Assembly: GCA_019055375.1 (NCBI GenBank)
Contig: JAHQIW010001190.1
Location: 20,740 to 84,739 of the forward strand
DNA length: 64,000 bases
From: Parelaphostrongylus tenuis
Taxonomy: Eukaryota > Nematoda > Chromadorea > Rhabditida > Metastrongylidae
Direction: 5' to 3'
Shown here: in pieces, positions 11,301 through 21,235 of the stretch
Layout of the letters: each line of letters starts with the position of its first letter
Numbering within the stretch: the first letter of the stretch is position 1
Position numbers and translations under genes: made by a program
Notes under the pieces: generated by a model
What the model was told of the DNA's origin: nothing
What the model saw: the letters and a program-made list of their open reading frames with translations, nothing else
Database searches by the model: none

Positions 11301-14300
11301 GCTACGGCAGAGGACCTCCGCGGAGGCTGACCCAGTGTACAAATTCCTACTCAACTCTTTGTGGTCGGCGTGATCCATTTCGAGCGCACGCGTACCTCTT
11401 CGCTTCTCTCTCGCGCAGAGCTTTTCCATTGGATTTCCAGCTATCATGCTGAAGCGCTTCAAATGCATTTGCTTTCTGAAAAGCCATATTTAGTACGCAG
11501 TAAGCAGTTGAAAACATTACGTTCTACACTCAACGCGCATATTTTGCTCAGATGGAATTCTGCGGATGGCTTTTCGTTAGACTTTCAGTAGTACTTTGAT
11601 AGCGTAAGTCTCGGACGATTCTGAAAGCTGAGTTTGATTTCTAGAAGATCTTCATAGGGCATTGTAAAGAGGAAGATACGTTCACACCCAATAGTCTCAC
11701 GTTATGACCCGGCGGGGGGAAACTTCATCATGGTTTATTTCATCTAAGATGGAAATGAAAGCCACTAATCATAGAATGATGGGACGAAGTGTTTTTTACA
11801 ATCTTCAATACAAATCTGAAGATTATCTCGAAGGAAAAAATTTTGCGTTGAATAACGAAAGTCGCACTTTCAGAGACGGCATGTGAAATCGTTGCACTTA
11901 GTGCGATTCGAGAAAGCAAGTCAAGGGCTTGAAAAGCGCAGAAACTTTCCTCAAAACGTAAAGGTATAGCGATTTATGGAACAGAGCTGACAGTAGCGCA
12001 TGTGGCACAGTGGTTAGAGGTGCTCTGCGTTCCACTTAAGGGGCAATGCTTCGGTCTCCGCTCTTGGCTCACCGACGCCATCCATCCCTCTGCGGTCGGT
12101 AAATTGGTACAAGGCAGGTCTCAGACTTGTCTGGGAGGATAAGCAGCACTGACTCGGTACAGCGGGAGGCCACCGCGAGTCATTGTAAAGGCCAGATATG
12201 CATTCAGTCACCTCAAACGAAGTTAAAATTGAAGAGAATGCATGACACATCCTTCACGGATTGATCAACGCCGAGAACTTCATCTTTATACTTTTAACTG
12301 ACAGTAAGAAAGGGCGGGTCTAAATGAAACTGCTGGAGTGGACGGTGTGACATCCATCGGTATCATCCACTTTAGAACGAACGGTCGAAATAAGGCGTCG
12401 TCGTGAGTGTTAATGATGTTCAATGCCCGGAGCTGCGCGCAACCATTGATTTCACGGGAGTTTTTATCCTCTATCTTTTGTAATACATCAAGTTTCCAAT
12501 TCACCTTCGTAATGTCGGTCAAATTTAGAGCGCTTACAAGCTTTCATGCGTTTGATATCACATTTTTGTTCAGGAGGTTCTCCACTTGCTGTCTTCCGAT
12601 CCTGGTTTACAGGCATTAATGCCTCGTTTTGCACTTATCATATTTGAAGGTAAGTTGAATTCTCATTTGACCCGTAGAGATTCTGTTCTGTTTGGTGTTT
12701 AGGTGTTCGCTGTAATATTGCCGAACAAAACCTTCCTGTATTACGGAATATTCTTCGATTAGTAAAAACACTGGTCGACAATCCGCAGGTCAATATTGAC
12801 AAATGTGTAAGTTGTCTGGCATAGCTGCTTCTTAGCTTGTAATCATTCCTGGAACATAAGTTTCATCACTAAAGAATTTTATTACTCGATACAGTTATGA
12901 AAAGTTCGAGACAGTTTTCTCTTAACACTTATTTCCTTCCCAAGGTGTATAACTTTCAGCTGAACGACATTATTCCTGCGCTGTGCTCTTGTGTGGTATG
13001 CAGAGAATTCTCTGCAGATCCTGAAGATAAGCGACATTTCCGACTACGTGAATTTGCCGCTGTGATCTTAGCTAATATCTGCAAGTGTGTGAATTAACTA
13101 TATCCTTGAGTGAACATCAATTTTAGTTATATTTTCACTTCGTTCCATTCTCTTTGGGGTTCAGGAGACCTCATTTGGCTGACGTACGAGCTCGGGTCAC
13201 TACCTTTCTCTGTCGGATGTTCACCGATTCTCGAGCAAATTTGGCATCCTTGTATGGTGCATTGTATGCGCTAGGAGAGCTTGGATGCGAGGTACTTTTT
13301 CAAGTACTGTTAATTCTTTACTTTTTCTTTTTCTTTACTCATGAGAACCTAGCATGCGACAATTTTTCAAAAACCAGATGCTCCTCAGATGCTCCTTCTT
13401 TTCGAATCTTACGGAAAAAACGTGCATATAAATTTTGCGCCCCTAATCGAGCGTAAGTACGCCGACTGGAATGCATTGATAAAAATGAAACAAACTTTGT
13501 AGGAGTGAAGAAGCTCAATGGTGTAAGTGACTATCAATTGAACGATGTCCGATATGTTTGTTGCGAAATTGGATCTTATTGTCTATATATATCCAATACA
13601 TCTCAGATGGTTCGCTGTCTCATCGAGGCTGGAGGTTTTACTGGGTGTCGGACTGCGAAGTGCAGCTGCGGTTCAACCCCCCAGTAGGACCATCCAAACT
13701 GAGAAGGTGTCCGACGTTTCCATCTAGAAAGCTCAACCAAGAGTAAACCGCCGTTTTGGTAGCTAAGCTACTCGTCGCAAGGTGATAATCTCACTCAGAT
13801 CCACCAGGGCCGACAACTGCTCGATTAGAAAGGAAGGAAGGGCCGCGTTTTACTTTTTCCTGAGGCTTGCCACTGCAACAGAGAATAGGTTTTCTAAACA
13901 TGCAATACGTCGAGAAATTCGTCGAACGAGGTACCCCATTTCTTGAAATGTCTTTGGATAGCACTATCTTCGTGTCAGTTGTGCTCACAGACATTCCAGA
14001 TCGTGAGTCGAGCAATAGAACGATGATTCCAAAGAATTAGTTATCTCTTCGAATCGGGTTCAATACCGATTTTACTGTGATGCTGTGACTGAACTGTATG
14101 TTATGAGTTAAACGGCTGCGCTGCACCAGGCAGTAGAAAGTGACAATTTCCTCACTGTAAGGCGAGGCTAAATGTTGTTTTGCTAATGCTGCGGAAATTG
14201 GAGGAGCTGAGCTTAGAACTCAGGCTTGTTTGCCATACTCGTCAGAGCGCTTGCTATCGCCGACGACATACTTCTTCAGTCATCCTTTAACTTCCGTGCG

Positions 14301-17300
14301 AAAAGTGCATCAGAACTATATGGAGGCGGAAACTCGTTCTAAGACACAATCGCCTCTTTAATTGTAATTTTGCGCACATGGTACAGCTAGACTTGTTTCT
14401 TGTTGCTTCTAAGAAAATGTTGATTTCAATGGATTTTATTATGATCGATAAAGTTTTGTTTGAGAAGAGGAATGCCATGTTAGAGCGCAAGGTCAAATCC
14501 GATATTTAATTCACAAACAACTTAATGTGTGATTATCTGGTGGATGTAAATGCTAAAAGGAGGATCACATCTTATCACAATGATGAAGATAGTGAATTCG
14601 GCTCAATCGGGTGCATGAGTAATAATGAATTTTGACCCCAAGAAAGTGACTTATGCATGATTCACGTTCTGATTTAATACCTGTTTTTTGAGCGCAGATG
14701 TATGTGGTAAGGTCAAATTTCTTACCTTACTTGCAGTTTGAAGCCTTTAGTGTATATCAAAAATTCTGTGCTAGGAAACACTTCTAAAGCGAGGATTGGG
14801 GTGAATTAACTACCTAACTATTAACGATGGAATTGTTAATCTCAGTTTCTTTGAGACGGTCTCTGTTGTTGTATTGCCGCGTCTCGAGCTTCTTCAAAGA
14901 CGTATCACAATGTTGAAAGATTCCTCTCCGACAGCCTTTGATGACAGCGAAAAAGTACTTCATCTGATTGAGGTATTGCCACTTTTCCATATTATTTTTC
15001 AAATGAGGACCGCTAAATTCACAAAAACATTCAGTTTATGAGGATACGGCTCAATTTTAATTGTAATGTTGATACTTTATCAATAGTGTATTCTCAGAAA
15101 ATGCTCACACAATTTGTGACTCGTCGGAAAATGTCTGATTTGAGTGAGCCGTTTGATTTCCAAGAAGTATTCCCAGGTTTTGGCAACACAATTTCCAAGT
15201 AGGTCCTCATTCTCATTGAGTTACAAATTCAGTGCTTCCCTGCACAATTTGTTAGTACCTTGTATTTATGTTGGTGTCCAGTGATTGTATTGATAAATAC
15301 AAAGACTATTAAAGTTTGCCGCTTATATTTAAGCAAAATAAGAGTGAACCGCAGTGTGACGTTACGCGATCAGTAGATGATGTCAGTCATAGAAGTTCTG
15401 CAGATAGTGGCTCTATTTCGATAGGTGGCAGAACACAGGTGTGTTTTGCTTGAATTTTCTACTTTTGTTCAGGCACTCGTAAAAGAGATCAAGTGCAGGC
15501 ATTTTGTAGAGTACGTCCCAAAAGCGAATTCCACGCATTCCTCAACTACCGTTGCGCGCTCCAGGCATGATCCGTCCTACCCAGATGTCAGTTGCAAATT
15601 CTCGTACTTACAAGAAAGCTAACGACATGCTGGTAGCGGACTGTTCCAGCATGCACCGTCGGCGTCAGCACCTCATGTAGCGGTATGTGAAATGATATTT
15701 GCTTGTCAAAGCACTTTCTTTGAGGTGGAGTTGGAATCATCATCAACCTGGTGAAAGAGTGATTCCATCCAATAGTTTATATAAAGCTTATTCTTGAGAT
15801 CTCGCTCTTATTTAAGCAACCAGCCGCAGAAACTGCACAACCGATCGGTAGTTCACAGACGGTACAACAGCATCCGAATATTGCATCGCAGAACGTGAGT
15901 TGATTTATGCAACGAACTTCAACAGCTGAGGACCTTTTCATTTTTATCGCCTTGTATCACCTCGGAAAATTCGTTTGAATATGATAGACGGCGACAAGTG
16001 AGTGTTCGATCTCATTCGCTGGACAGGAACTTTTCATAAGAGTTCTAGTAATCAATCGAAAGCTTGAATCACTGGCTAGCGCTGTGTGTGGTTGGTTTTC
16101 GAAAACACCATTTTATAACGCTGTCAAGTTGAAAAAAAGTAATGTGTTTTATTTGCCTTGCAATTCAGCTGTTACTTTGCTGAAAGCACGTAAAGCAAAT
16201 GTACTAAAGAAAATCTTTTATTGCAGAGTCAGACGTTTTAATCCAAAGTTTCTTCCAAAGTGGCGAATTATTTCCTAATTGAATGACAAAAATCGCACTT
16301 CTCATGTACCCCCAAAGAGCCAGTCGGTCAGTGGGCGTAATAAAACTATCCCAACCACATACATTAGCCAATTTGCACATGCTCGCGTAGCTGAATCAAT
16401 CTTGTTTTCCCTGCTGCACTGCAAAGAAACGGTCTTTCTAGAGAATAGACTCAGCGTTAAAATATTCAATCTTACGTTATCGAATGATCGGTAGTAGTCT
16501 GAAGAAAGAGCTCTGTCTTGCGAGAAAAGCGCATGTGTGAAACACAATTGTTTACCTTTTGTTGAAGCGTTGTAAAAAGACTTGCAGTAGCCGTCACGTA
16601 CTACGCTAGTCAGAGATTTAAGCTCTCACGATTATTAATGTTCTTTTGGATAGTTCTCGGATTTCGGCTTCTACCGGCGCAACATCATCTCCGAATCAAC
16701 AAGTAGACAGCCCGGCCAAGGGTCCAACGCCGAAAACCATTCCTTGGAAGCAACATATGAAGATCTGAGAAAGCTTTTGCAAGGTTACATCAGGAAACCA
16801 AGGAATATTGTATGCACGGCCAGCAATATACCATTTGAAATATGTGCTGGGGTCTACACAACTAGTGAAGACGTACCGTCTAAGTGAGTAAGTAAGCAGG
16901 TGAATAGTTCTTGTCCAGTGCAAAAGGTCGAATATTCATTGGTTGCCGTCTAACAGAAAAGAATCCTTTCTTTCTCCAACTGCAAAGCAACAATTTGTCA
17001 GCGTCATAGTACATTGAAAACTTTTCGCTCTTTTCATAGACATACTTGACTAACATACCAAAACATTACGGTCTGCACGTTATGATAAGAGGTAAAGGAT
17101 AAAGGATAAGCTCTCGGCGTTGATCAATCCCTGAGGGATGCGCCATGCATTCGACCTCAATTTTTAACTTCGTTTGAGATGATTGAATGCATATTTGGCC
17201 TTTACAATGACTCGCGGAGGCCTCCCGCTGAACCGAGTCAGTGCTGCTTATCCTCCCAGACAGTCTGAGACCTGTCTGGTACCAATTTACCGACCCCGGA

Positions 17301-17706
17301 GGGATGGATGGCTTGGTGTGCCATGAGCGCGAGGTCGAACCATTGACCTCATGTGCGACGCAGGCACCTCTAACCACTGCGCCACATGCGCTCTTATGAT
17401 AAGAGGTAGCGAGAGAAAAAAAAACTCACATTGGTTAAACATGCTCTCTACTTATTCTTATTATATTGATTTATATATATTGATTTATGGAAGACGTAGT
17501 GCTAAAGATATCAACCTGATTTGATTCTTGTTTAGATTCGAGGTCCTTCCGCGAACGCAACAGGACCGCTTCCGGCCGTTGTAGTGGAACCAGCATTTCC
17601 AAGAAGGCGTCCACCTCCTCTCGGAGAACAAACAAGAGCACATCCAGCTGTTACAGTAGAACCAGCGTACCCCAAACGACCAGGCCATCCAGGGGCTCTG
17701 CAATAG
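8325..17706 (+). CDS. taf-6: TAF6-like TFIID/SAGA subunit (histone-fold plus HEAT domain), multi-exon, start exon not found
   Basis: TAF6 is a TBP-associated factor that pairs with TAF9 through a histone fold and scaffolds TFIID and SAGA in the nucleus. Exons that join in phase: 8325-8426, 8954-9093, 9723-9879, 10002-10129, 10592-10675, 10746-10811, 12574-12649, 12703-12806, 12945-13084, 13165-13291, 14856-14972, 15098-15198; tentative tail 15387-15424, 15473-15510, 15650-15682, 15817-15894, 16654-16883, 17536-17706. The first two encode the histone fold (AYARDVTSRLGIHDDEISEL, then RRTRLEACDVESAINVRDL). Exons 3-4 give the linker ending KHWLVIDGEQPRVPENP, matching the HWL-IEG-QP-IPENP signature of TAF6. 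Exon 6 has DQQIFFKKC...MGSCPEKR. Exons 7-11 give the HEAT region (LQALMPRF; IPALCSCVVCREF; LREFAAVILANICK; YGALYALGELGCE; VVLPRLELLQRR). The LYGF motif before the linker is reduced to LPF. No in-frame ATG lies in the first exon, so a further 5' exon is expected upstream of 8,325. The last junctions are uncertain (16654-16883 ends in a phase that does not fit the Pro-rich frame of the last exon). Family assignment is firm; exact tail structure is not. Confidence 0.87.
8476..8795 (+). mobile_element. SINE-A copy in TAF6 intron 1
   Basis: The degenerate head TGACGCAGTTGTTGAAGGTGC is followed by TAGTTCGGTCCCGG (B-box position) and by the body words GGGGTCGGTGT, AGGCCAGATATGCATATGCA, CACCTCAAAC and CCTTATCCTTTATGCTTTTA. 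It lies wholly between the two exons that encode the histone fold. Confidence 0.75.
9144..9490. mobile_element. MITE-A copy in TAF6 intron 2
   Basis: The ends match MITE-A: TTATTTGAGCCATGCATGTC at the left and ACATACGTGGCTCAAATAAT at the right. Both inner arms (GGCTGACTTATAGAGCCCGA and TCGGGCTCTATAAGTCAGCC) are perfect inverted repeats. It is about 70 bp longer than the 6,808 copy because the centre is expanded. It lies between TAF6 exons 2 and 3. Confidence 0.85.
10197..10417. mobile_element. Near-perfect ~100 bp-arm palindrome in TAF6 intron 4
   Basis: The left arm 10,197-10,294 and the right arm 10,317-10,417 are inverted copies with only a few differences, for example GGTCGATGGGTTTTCGCGGT against ACCGCGAAAACCCATCGACC. 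The loop is about 22 bases. The arms contain TTTGCCGAAACGTCGGCCAC. The high arm identity suggests a young foldback element. In the pre-mRNA it would form a long hairpin inside the intron. Confidence 0.9.
10945..11165 (+). mobile_element. Very diverged SINE-A copy in TAF6 intron 6
   Basis: AGTGCAGTAATTAGAGCTCC fits the SINE-A head, TAGTTCGATCCATCCC the B-box region, and AGACCACCGCGAGTTATTTT the body. The match is loose and the 3' end is unclear. Confidence 0.5.
11996..12297 (+). mobile_element. Full-length SINE-A with target-site duplication, TAF6 intron 6
   Basis: The body of about 302 bp is flanked by the direct repeat CTGACAGTA (11,987-11,995 and 12,298-12,306), the mark of target-primed insertion. 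The head carries TGGCACAGTGG, an exact A-box match, followed by GTTAGAGGTGC. The diagnostic body words are ATCCATCCCTC, GGTCGGTAAATTGGTA, GACTTGTCTGGGAGGATAAG, CACCGCGAGTCATTGTAAAG and GATCAACGCCGAGAACTTC. The end TTATACTTTTAA may be the LINE-recognised tail. Confidence 0.9.
15990..16540. mobile_element. TIR-B element (diverged) in the TAF6 tail intron
   Basis: The left arm has TCTCATTCGCTGGACAGGAA, CTTTTCATAAGAGTTCTAGT and ACCATTTTATAACGCTGTCA, the same order as in the elements at 54,000 and 60,130. A right-side word GAATGATCGGTAGTAGTCTGAAGAAAGAGC relates to inner arms of the 54 kb copy. It lies between the exons ending at 15,894 and starting at 16,654. Confidence 0.6.
17095..17393 (-). mobile_element. 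Full-length SINE-A with perfect 15 bp target-site duplication
   Basis: The body is flanked by perfect 15-base direct repeats TTATGATAAGAGGTA (17,080-17,094 and 17,394-17,408). On the minus strand the head reads GCGCATGTGGCGCAGTGGTT (A box) and ATGGTTCGACCTCGCG (B box), then the same body as the copy at 11,996. An intact TSD and good promoter boxes mark it as the youngest copy in the window. It lies in the last intron proposed for TAF6. Confidence 0.93.
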
Positions 17707-17936
17707 TGTTTGTGTATATGAGACTTTTTGGGGGCTTGACCTAAAATCCCTTCTATCTGGGAAACATAAAACCCCATGATAATGCTGGCCTCAGCTGTTA
17801 CAAATCTTTGACTTCTGATGCATCTTGAACCGTAAATTATTCAGCACACTTATCATGGTTTTCTGTCAGTGTTGTTTGAACGAGTAAGTGCTTTCAAGGG
17901 TATTTTTCTATAAAGATTGCTTTATCCATGTACCAG

Positions 17937-18219
17937 ATGTATGAGAGAAATCATCGGAGGGCAGACGTCAAGAATTTTATCGACTCAAGCGATACTGCTC
18001 AGAAAGCTTTTCTTCAGACTTCCACTGCTCTGTTATCATCAACACTTCATCCTTGTTGCGTTAAATGGCAAAAAATCTCAGCAAAATACTTAAGCTAACC
18101 ATAATTTTTCTGCTTCACACATAGGCTGGAGAAGCTATCTGTCTCCGGTTTCTATCAATCGTCTGTGGACCGTGTGCGACCTGTGGATCACACAACCTTG
18201 CGAATATTTCCGGCAATAA
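17937..18219 (+). CDS. Possible small two-exon gene downstream of TAF6, function unknown
   Basis: An acceptor-like TGTACCAG is followed immediately by an ATG (17,937), the layout expected for a trans-spliced nematode mRNA. The first exon (17,937-18,054) runs to a weak donor GTTGCG. The next exon starts after CACACATAG at 18,125. Joined in phase they encode about 70 residues, with a Ser/Thr- and Ala-rich N-terminal part (FIDSSDTAQKAFLQTSTALL). The stop codon at 18,217 overlaps a canonical AATAAA polyadenylation signal. I recognise no family. It could instead be an untranslated or alternative end of the TAF6 gene, or a chance open frame; the weak donor argues against it. Confidence 0.3.
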
Positions 18220-18242
18220 AAACTTCTTTTTTGCACTTTTAG

Positions 18243-18318
18243 CAGTCGTTCAATTGTTTGAAATACGACGTTTTAGCAAGCAGTCGTTCAAGTGTTTGAA
18301 ATACGACGTTTTAGCAAG
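18243..18318 (+). repeat. Tandem duplication of 38 bp
   Basis: Two adjacent 38-base copies beginning CAGTCGTTCAA and ending GACGTTTTAGCAAG differ at a single position. They lie just after the possible poly(A) signal at 18,216. Confidence 0.95.
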
Positions 18319-18805
18319 GGTGAGAAAGTTACGTTTCGCACTCACGGTGTGTAGCGTGTTCTGACAGTCGTGTTTCCTAGATTCTTTTGCCGGACAAAGG
18401 TATTTCACTTGAATTTCAGAAGTCATTAGATAGCCTGAGACACCCTGATTCCATCACTATGCTTACCTTATGCAAGGAAATCCTTGGGGTGTAACAACGA
18501 TAGGGAAAAGAGTGATAGGTTTCACCTTAGCAGTAGTCAGCCGAGTTATGGACTTCGTAGCGGGTTTATTGGTAATCATTGTAGGAGAGTTGGATTTTTC
18601 GTCTACTGTCTTGTTACGAAAAAATGAAGTATCAACAAGAATATCTCGAAAACCCATGTCACTTAAAAATCGGCCTGTTTCAATGGAAAACCACATCCTT
18701 GCGAAAAATCATACTTTCAGCCCTCAAAATGGAGTTCTATTGTACGCTCAATATATCATCGATGCGCTAATAAAGGGGTCTGCCCCGATATCGAACCGAA
18801 GATAA

Positions 18806-19096
18806 GGCTCATAAAGGCTAAAGCTCTCGGTGCTGGCGGCTAATCCTCGAGAGATGCGCCGTGTATTCTCCAATTTTTAACTTCGTCTGAGGTGATTTGA
18901 TGCATATCTGGCCTATACAGTGACGCGGCGGCCTTCTGCTGTATCGAGTCAATGCTGCTTACCCTTCAGACAAGTCTGAAACCAGTCTGGGACCATTTTA
19001 GCGACCTACGAATGATGAATGACATGGGGAACCATGAGAGCGAAATCGAACCAAGGCCTTGTGTGCGGCGTAGAGCATCTAGAACCACTGCGCTAC
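18806..19096 (-). mobile_element. SINE-A copy, moderately diverged
   Basis: On the minus strand the head CGCATGTAGCGCAGTGGTTC and the body words TCGCTCTCATGG, TTTCAGACTTGTCTGAAGGG and TTGATCAACGCC-related sequence (here GATTAGCCGCCAGC) follow the SINE-A order. No clear target-site duplication is visible. Confidence 0.85.
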
Positions 19097-19111
19097 ATGC
19101 GAGCACAAAAC

Positions 19112-19400
19112 AATAAGGAAAAATTTCAAGAAAAACGTTAATAATCAGAATAAAATCGTTTCATTATCTTGTGTTTTCCCACATCTTCTCATATTTGACG
19201 CGTTTACTAACGCTGGCCAATCCATAATATGATCGAGATGCTAGAAAACAGTGCTACCTAGGTATCCCAAACTGAAAAAATAAGAAAAATTTCACGAAAA
19301 TCGTAAACAAGTCGAAATAAAATCGTTTCCATATTTTATGTTTCCTCACACTCTCTTCCTTTATTTACAGCGTTTACTAACGCTAGGCTTATGCTTAGGC
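19112..19400 (+). repeat. Tandem dimer of a ~166 bp unit
   Basis: AAATTTCAAGAAAAACGTTA and AATAAAATCGTTTC in the first unit recur about 166 bp later as AAATTTCACGAAAATCGTAA and AATAAAATCGTTTCC. Both units end in GCGTTTACTAACGCT. That last word occurs again at about 20,901, linking this array to the one at 20,565-20,960. Confidence 0.8.
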
Positions 19401-19525
19401 TTTAGTTTAGGTCTAGACTTATGAGCTCAGGTTTGTAAGCCTAGGTTTAGGCTTAGGCTTACAGATTTAGGCTTAGTCTTACATTCTTAGACTCAGGCTT
19501 TGGTCTTAGCTATGACTTAGTGCAT
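19376..19525 (+). repeat. Degenerate interstitial telomere-like repeat (TTAGGC)
   Basis: About 140 bp is made of variants of the nematode telomere hexamer, including TTTAGGCTTAGGCTTA, GATTTAGGCTTAG and TTATGCTTAGGCTTTAG. The array is imperfect (TTAGGC mixed with TTAGTC, TCAGGC and CTAGGT). It follows directly after the 166 bp satellite. Either a healed break or fusion, or an old telomere-like satellite, would fit. Confidence 0.8.
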
Positions 19526-19734
19526 TTCTTGTATATCTTGATTACTTAGTTAATGATAATCGAAAATGGTCTGTCGTTATTGCGTGCTCTGTTTTCGCTG
19601 TTGAATTGATAATGCCTTTTTCATTAATATTCAGAAATATCAGGTCTGCCCAGTTTACTAGAATATACTCTAACATATTGCAACTTTTTTGGCAATAATG
19701 TGATTTGAGATAGCGAAAAGAAAAACTGAATGTA

Positions 19735-20570
19735 ATAACAGGGCTGGGGAATCATGGGATACCCAGTAGATGTTATGATGAAATATTGTATTTGTGTGAA
19801 GATAATCGCCATTTTACACCTCTCGGAGACCGCAGTTACTTCTGTAATCTGAGACAATGGAGAGAGTAGCAGAATGTTCGACGTTGAGTTTTTCGGCAAC
19901 ATCCCGTTTAGTCTTGACAAGATGAGCTTTGAAATCGCTCTCATTCGGTCATTGTCAACTTTCCATTATGGGCCATTACGTCGTCTCATTTCATGAACCA
20001 AGCTCTTCGCCAAAATCCCGAGCGCATGCTGCTTTAGTCATTTAGGAAACGATTTCTACCTGAAAACCGTATGGGAGGATACGAGTGGTAGTTCATGATC
20101 ATTTTATACGCGAAAAGTGTAAATGGTGGATAACAGTCAGAGTGCTTTTTATTTGGCTGCCTTTAGCGGTTGTAAGATCTCATAATATACCCAGTGATAA
20201 GAGTGATTAGTAGGTTCAATGTCGGTATCGACTACCCATGCCAGACCGTTGAAGGTTGGCTGTTAACAAATAATGTGTTGTAGCTTAGAAAGAGTGGTAT
20301 CAAAGCGAGCGTGAGTAGTGCAACGGTTCAGCACGCGTCCTCGGATAGGGTGGATGGCAGTTGAGCTGTTCGGATTTGAGATGCACATTCCACGTGAAAC
20401 TTTAGAACAAGAATGGAATGATAGTCCATCCAACGATTTATACGTGAAACCAAGATATCAGAGTAGGAGCGATGGATCGGGCAGTGATTTCTACGTGAAG
20501 ACTGTGGGGCAGAGTAAACGCAACAGACATGGTTTTAGGCAGCTGTTTCTACACACCTTCCTCTCTTAAT
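19735..20570 (-). repeat. Inverted copy of the block at 390-1,240
   Basis: Read on the minus strand, this interval follows 390-1,240 from the ~50 bp satellite part (20,330-20,570, with TTCCACGTGAAAC and TTCTACGTGAAGA words) through the unique flank containing CGGAGACCGCAGTTACTTCT. The open frames that run through the satellite are not treated as genes. Confidence 0.8.
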
Positions 20571-20960
20571 TGAGGTGTTCATTGAGGCTTCAGAGTTTAT
20601 TAGCGCAGTTACAGATTTGGTATCTCGTAAATAGTAAAAAAAAAATCATATAAAACATGACTGGATCAAATCGGAACTATTTTGTCATTTTGTGTTGCTA
20701 CACACTTTGTTATCTTGATTGAGATGTTCATCGACGCTTCAGAGTTCATTAACCATTTGTTAAAACCGCTGATTCGAAGAAGCGCAGATACAATATCGGT
20801 ATACCGCACACTGTGAATGAAAAAACATATAAGATCATAAGTGATGAGAGATGAACTGCTTTGCCACCTTGTTTTCTCTTATATACTATCTTCTCCAAAA
20901 TAAAGCGTTTACTAACGCTTTTGAGTTCATTAGCTATTCGTCAAAAATTGTCGAATTATT
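20565..20960 (+). repeat. Three tandem units of ~146-180 bp
   Basis: The words TTCATTGAGGCTTCAGAGTT, TTCATCGACGCTTCAGAGTT and CTAACGCTTTTGAGTTCATT mark unit starts at about 20,577, 20,723 and 20,907. The units are AT-rich and strongly diverged. The CGTTTACTAACGCT word ties them to the 19,112 dimer. Confidence 0.65.
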
Positions 20961-21235
20961 TAGGAGTTACCATAATAGTATACCGTATAGCCAAGGATGT
21001 GTTTCAGGATCAGAATAGATATAGCCGCTGTATTATTAACCTTGAGAATAATTTTTAAAGATCAGAAGCATAGGTTATATTCTCCCTTTCGACTATTCCA
21101 TTTATGATGGACTCTCTTGCTGATCGCTTCGATTAAATTTCAATACGAAAATTAACCTTGCGCAGGAGCACAAATGGCAACGATCTGAATAAAATGGTGA
21201 GTGTATTACAAATTTGAGAAAACCAATACACTCAC

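Noticed and set aside
12001..12075. tRNA-like gene in TAF6 intron 6
   Set aside because: It is the head of a SINE-A copy bounded by a 9 bp target-site duplication, not a free tRNA gene.
18463..18805. Overlapping open frames on both strands (111 and 77 codons), the minus one ending at a good GTAAGC donor
   Set aside because: No recognisable domain on either strand and no partner exons that keep phase; could be a real exon but not supportable from sequence alone.
20318..20569. 83-codon frame with repeated YVK-type residues
   Set aside because: It is a translation of the ~50 bp satellite in reverse orientation (TACGTGAA words), not a protein.
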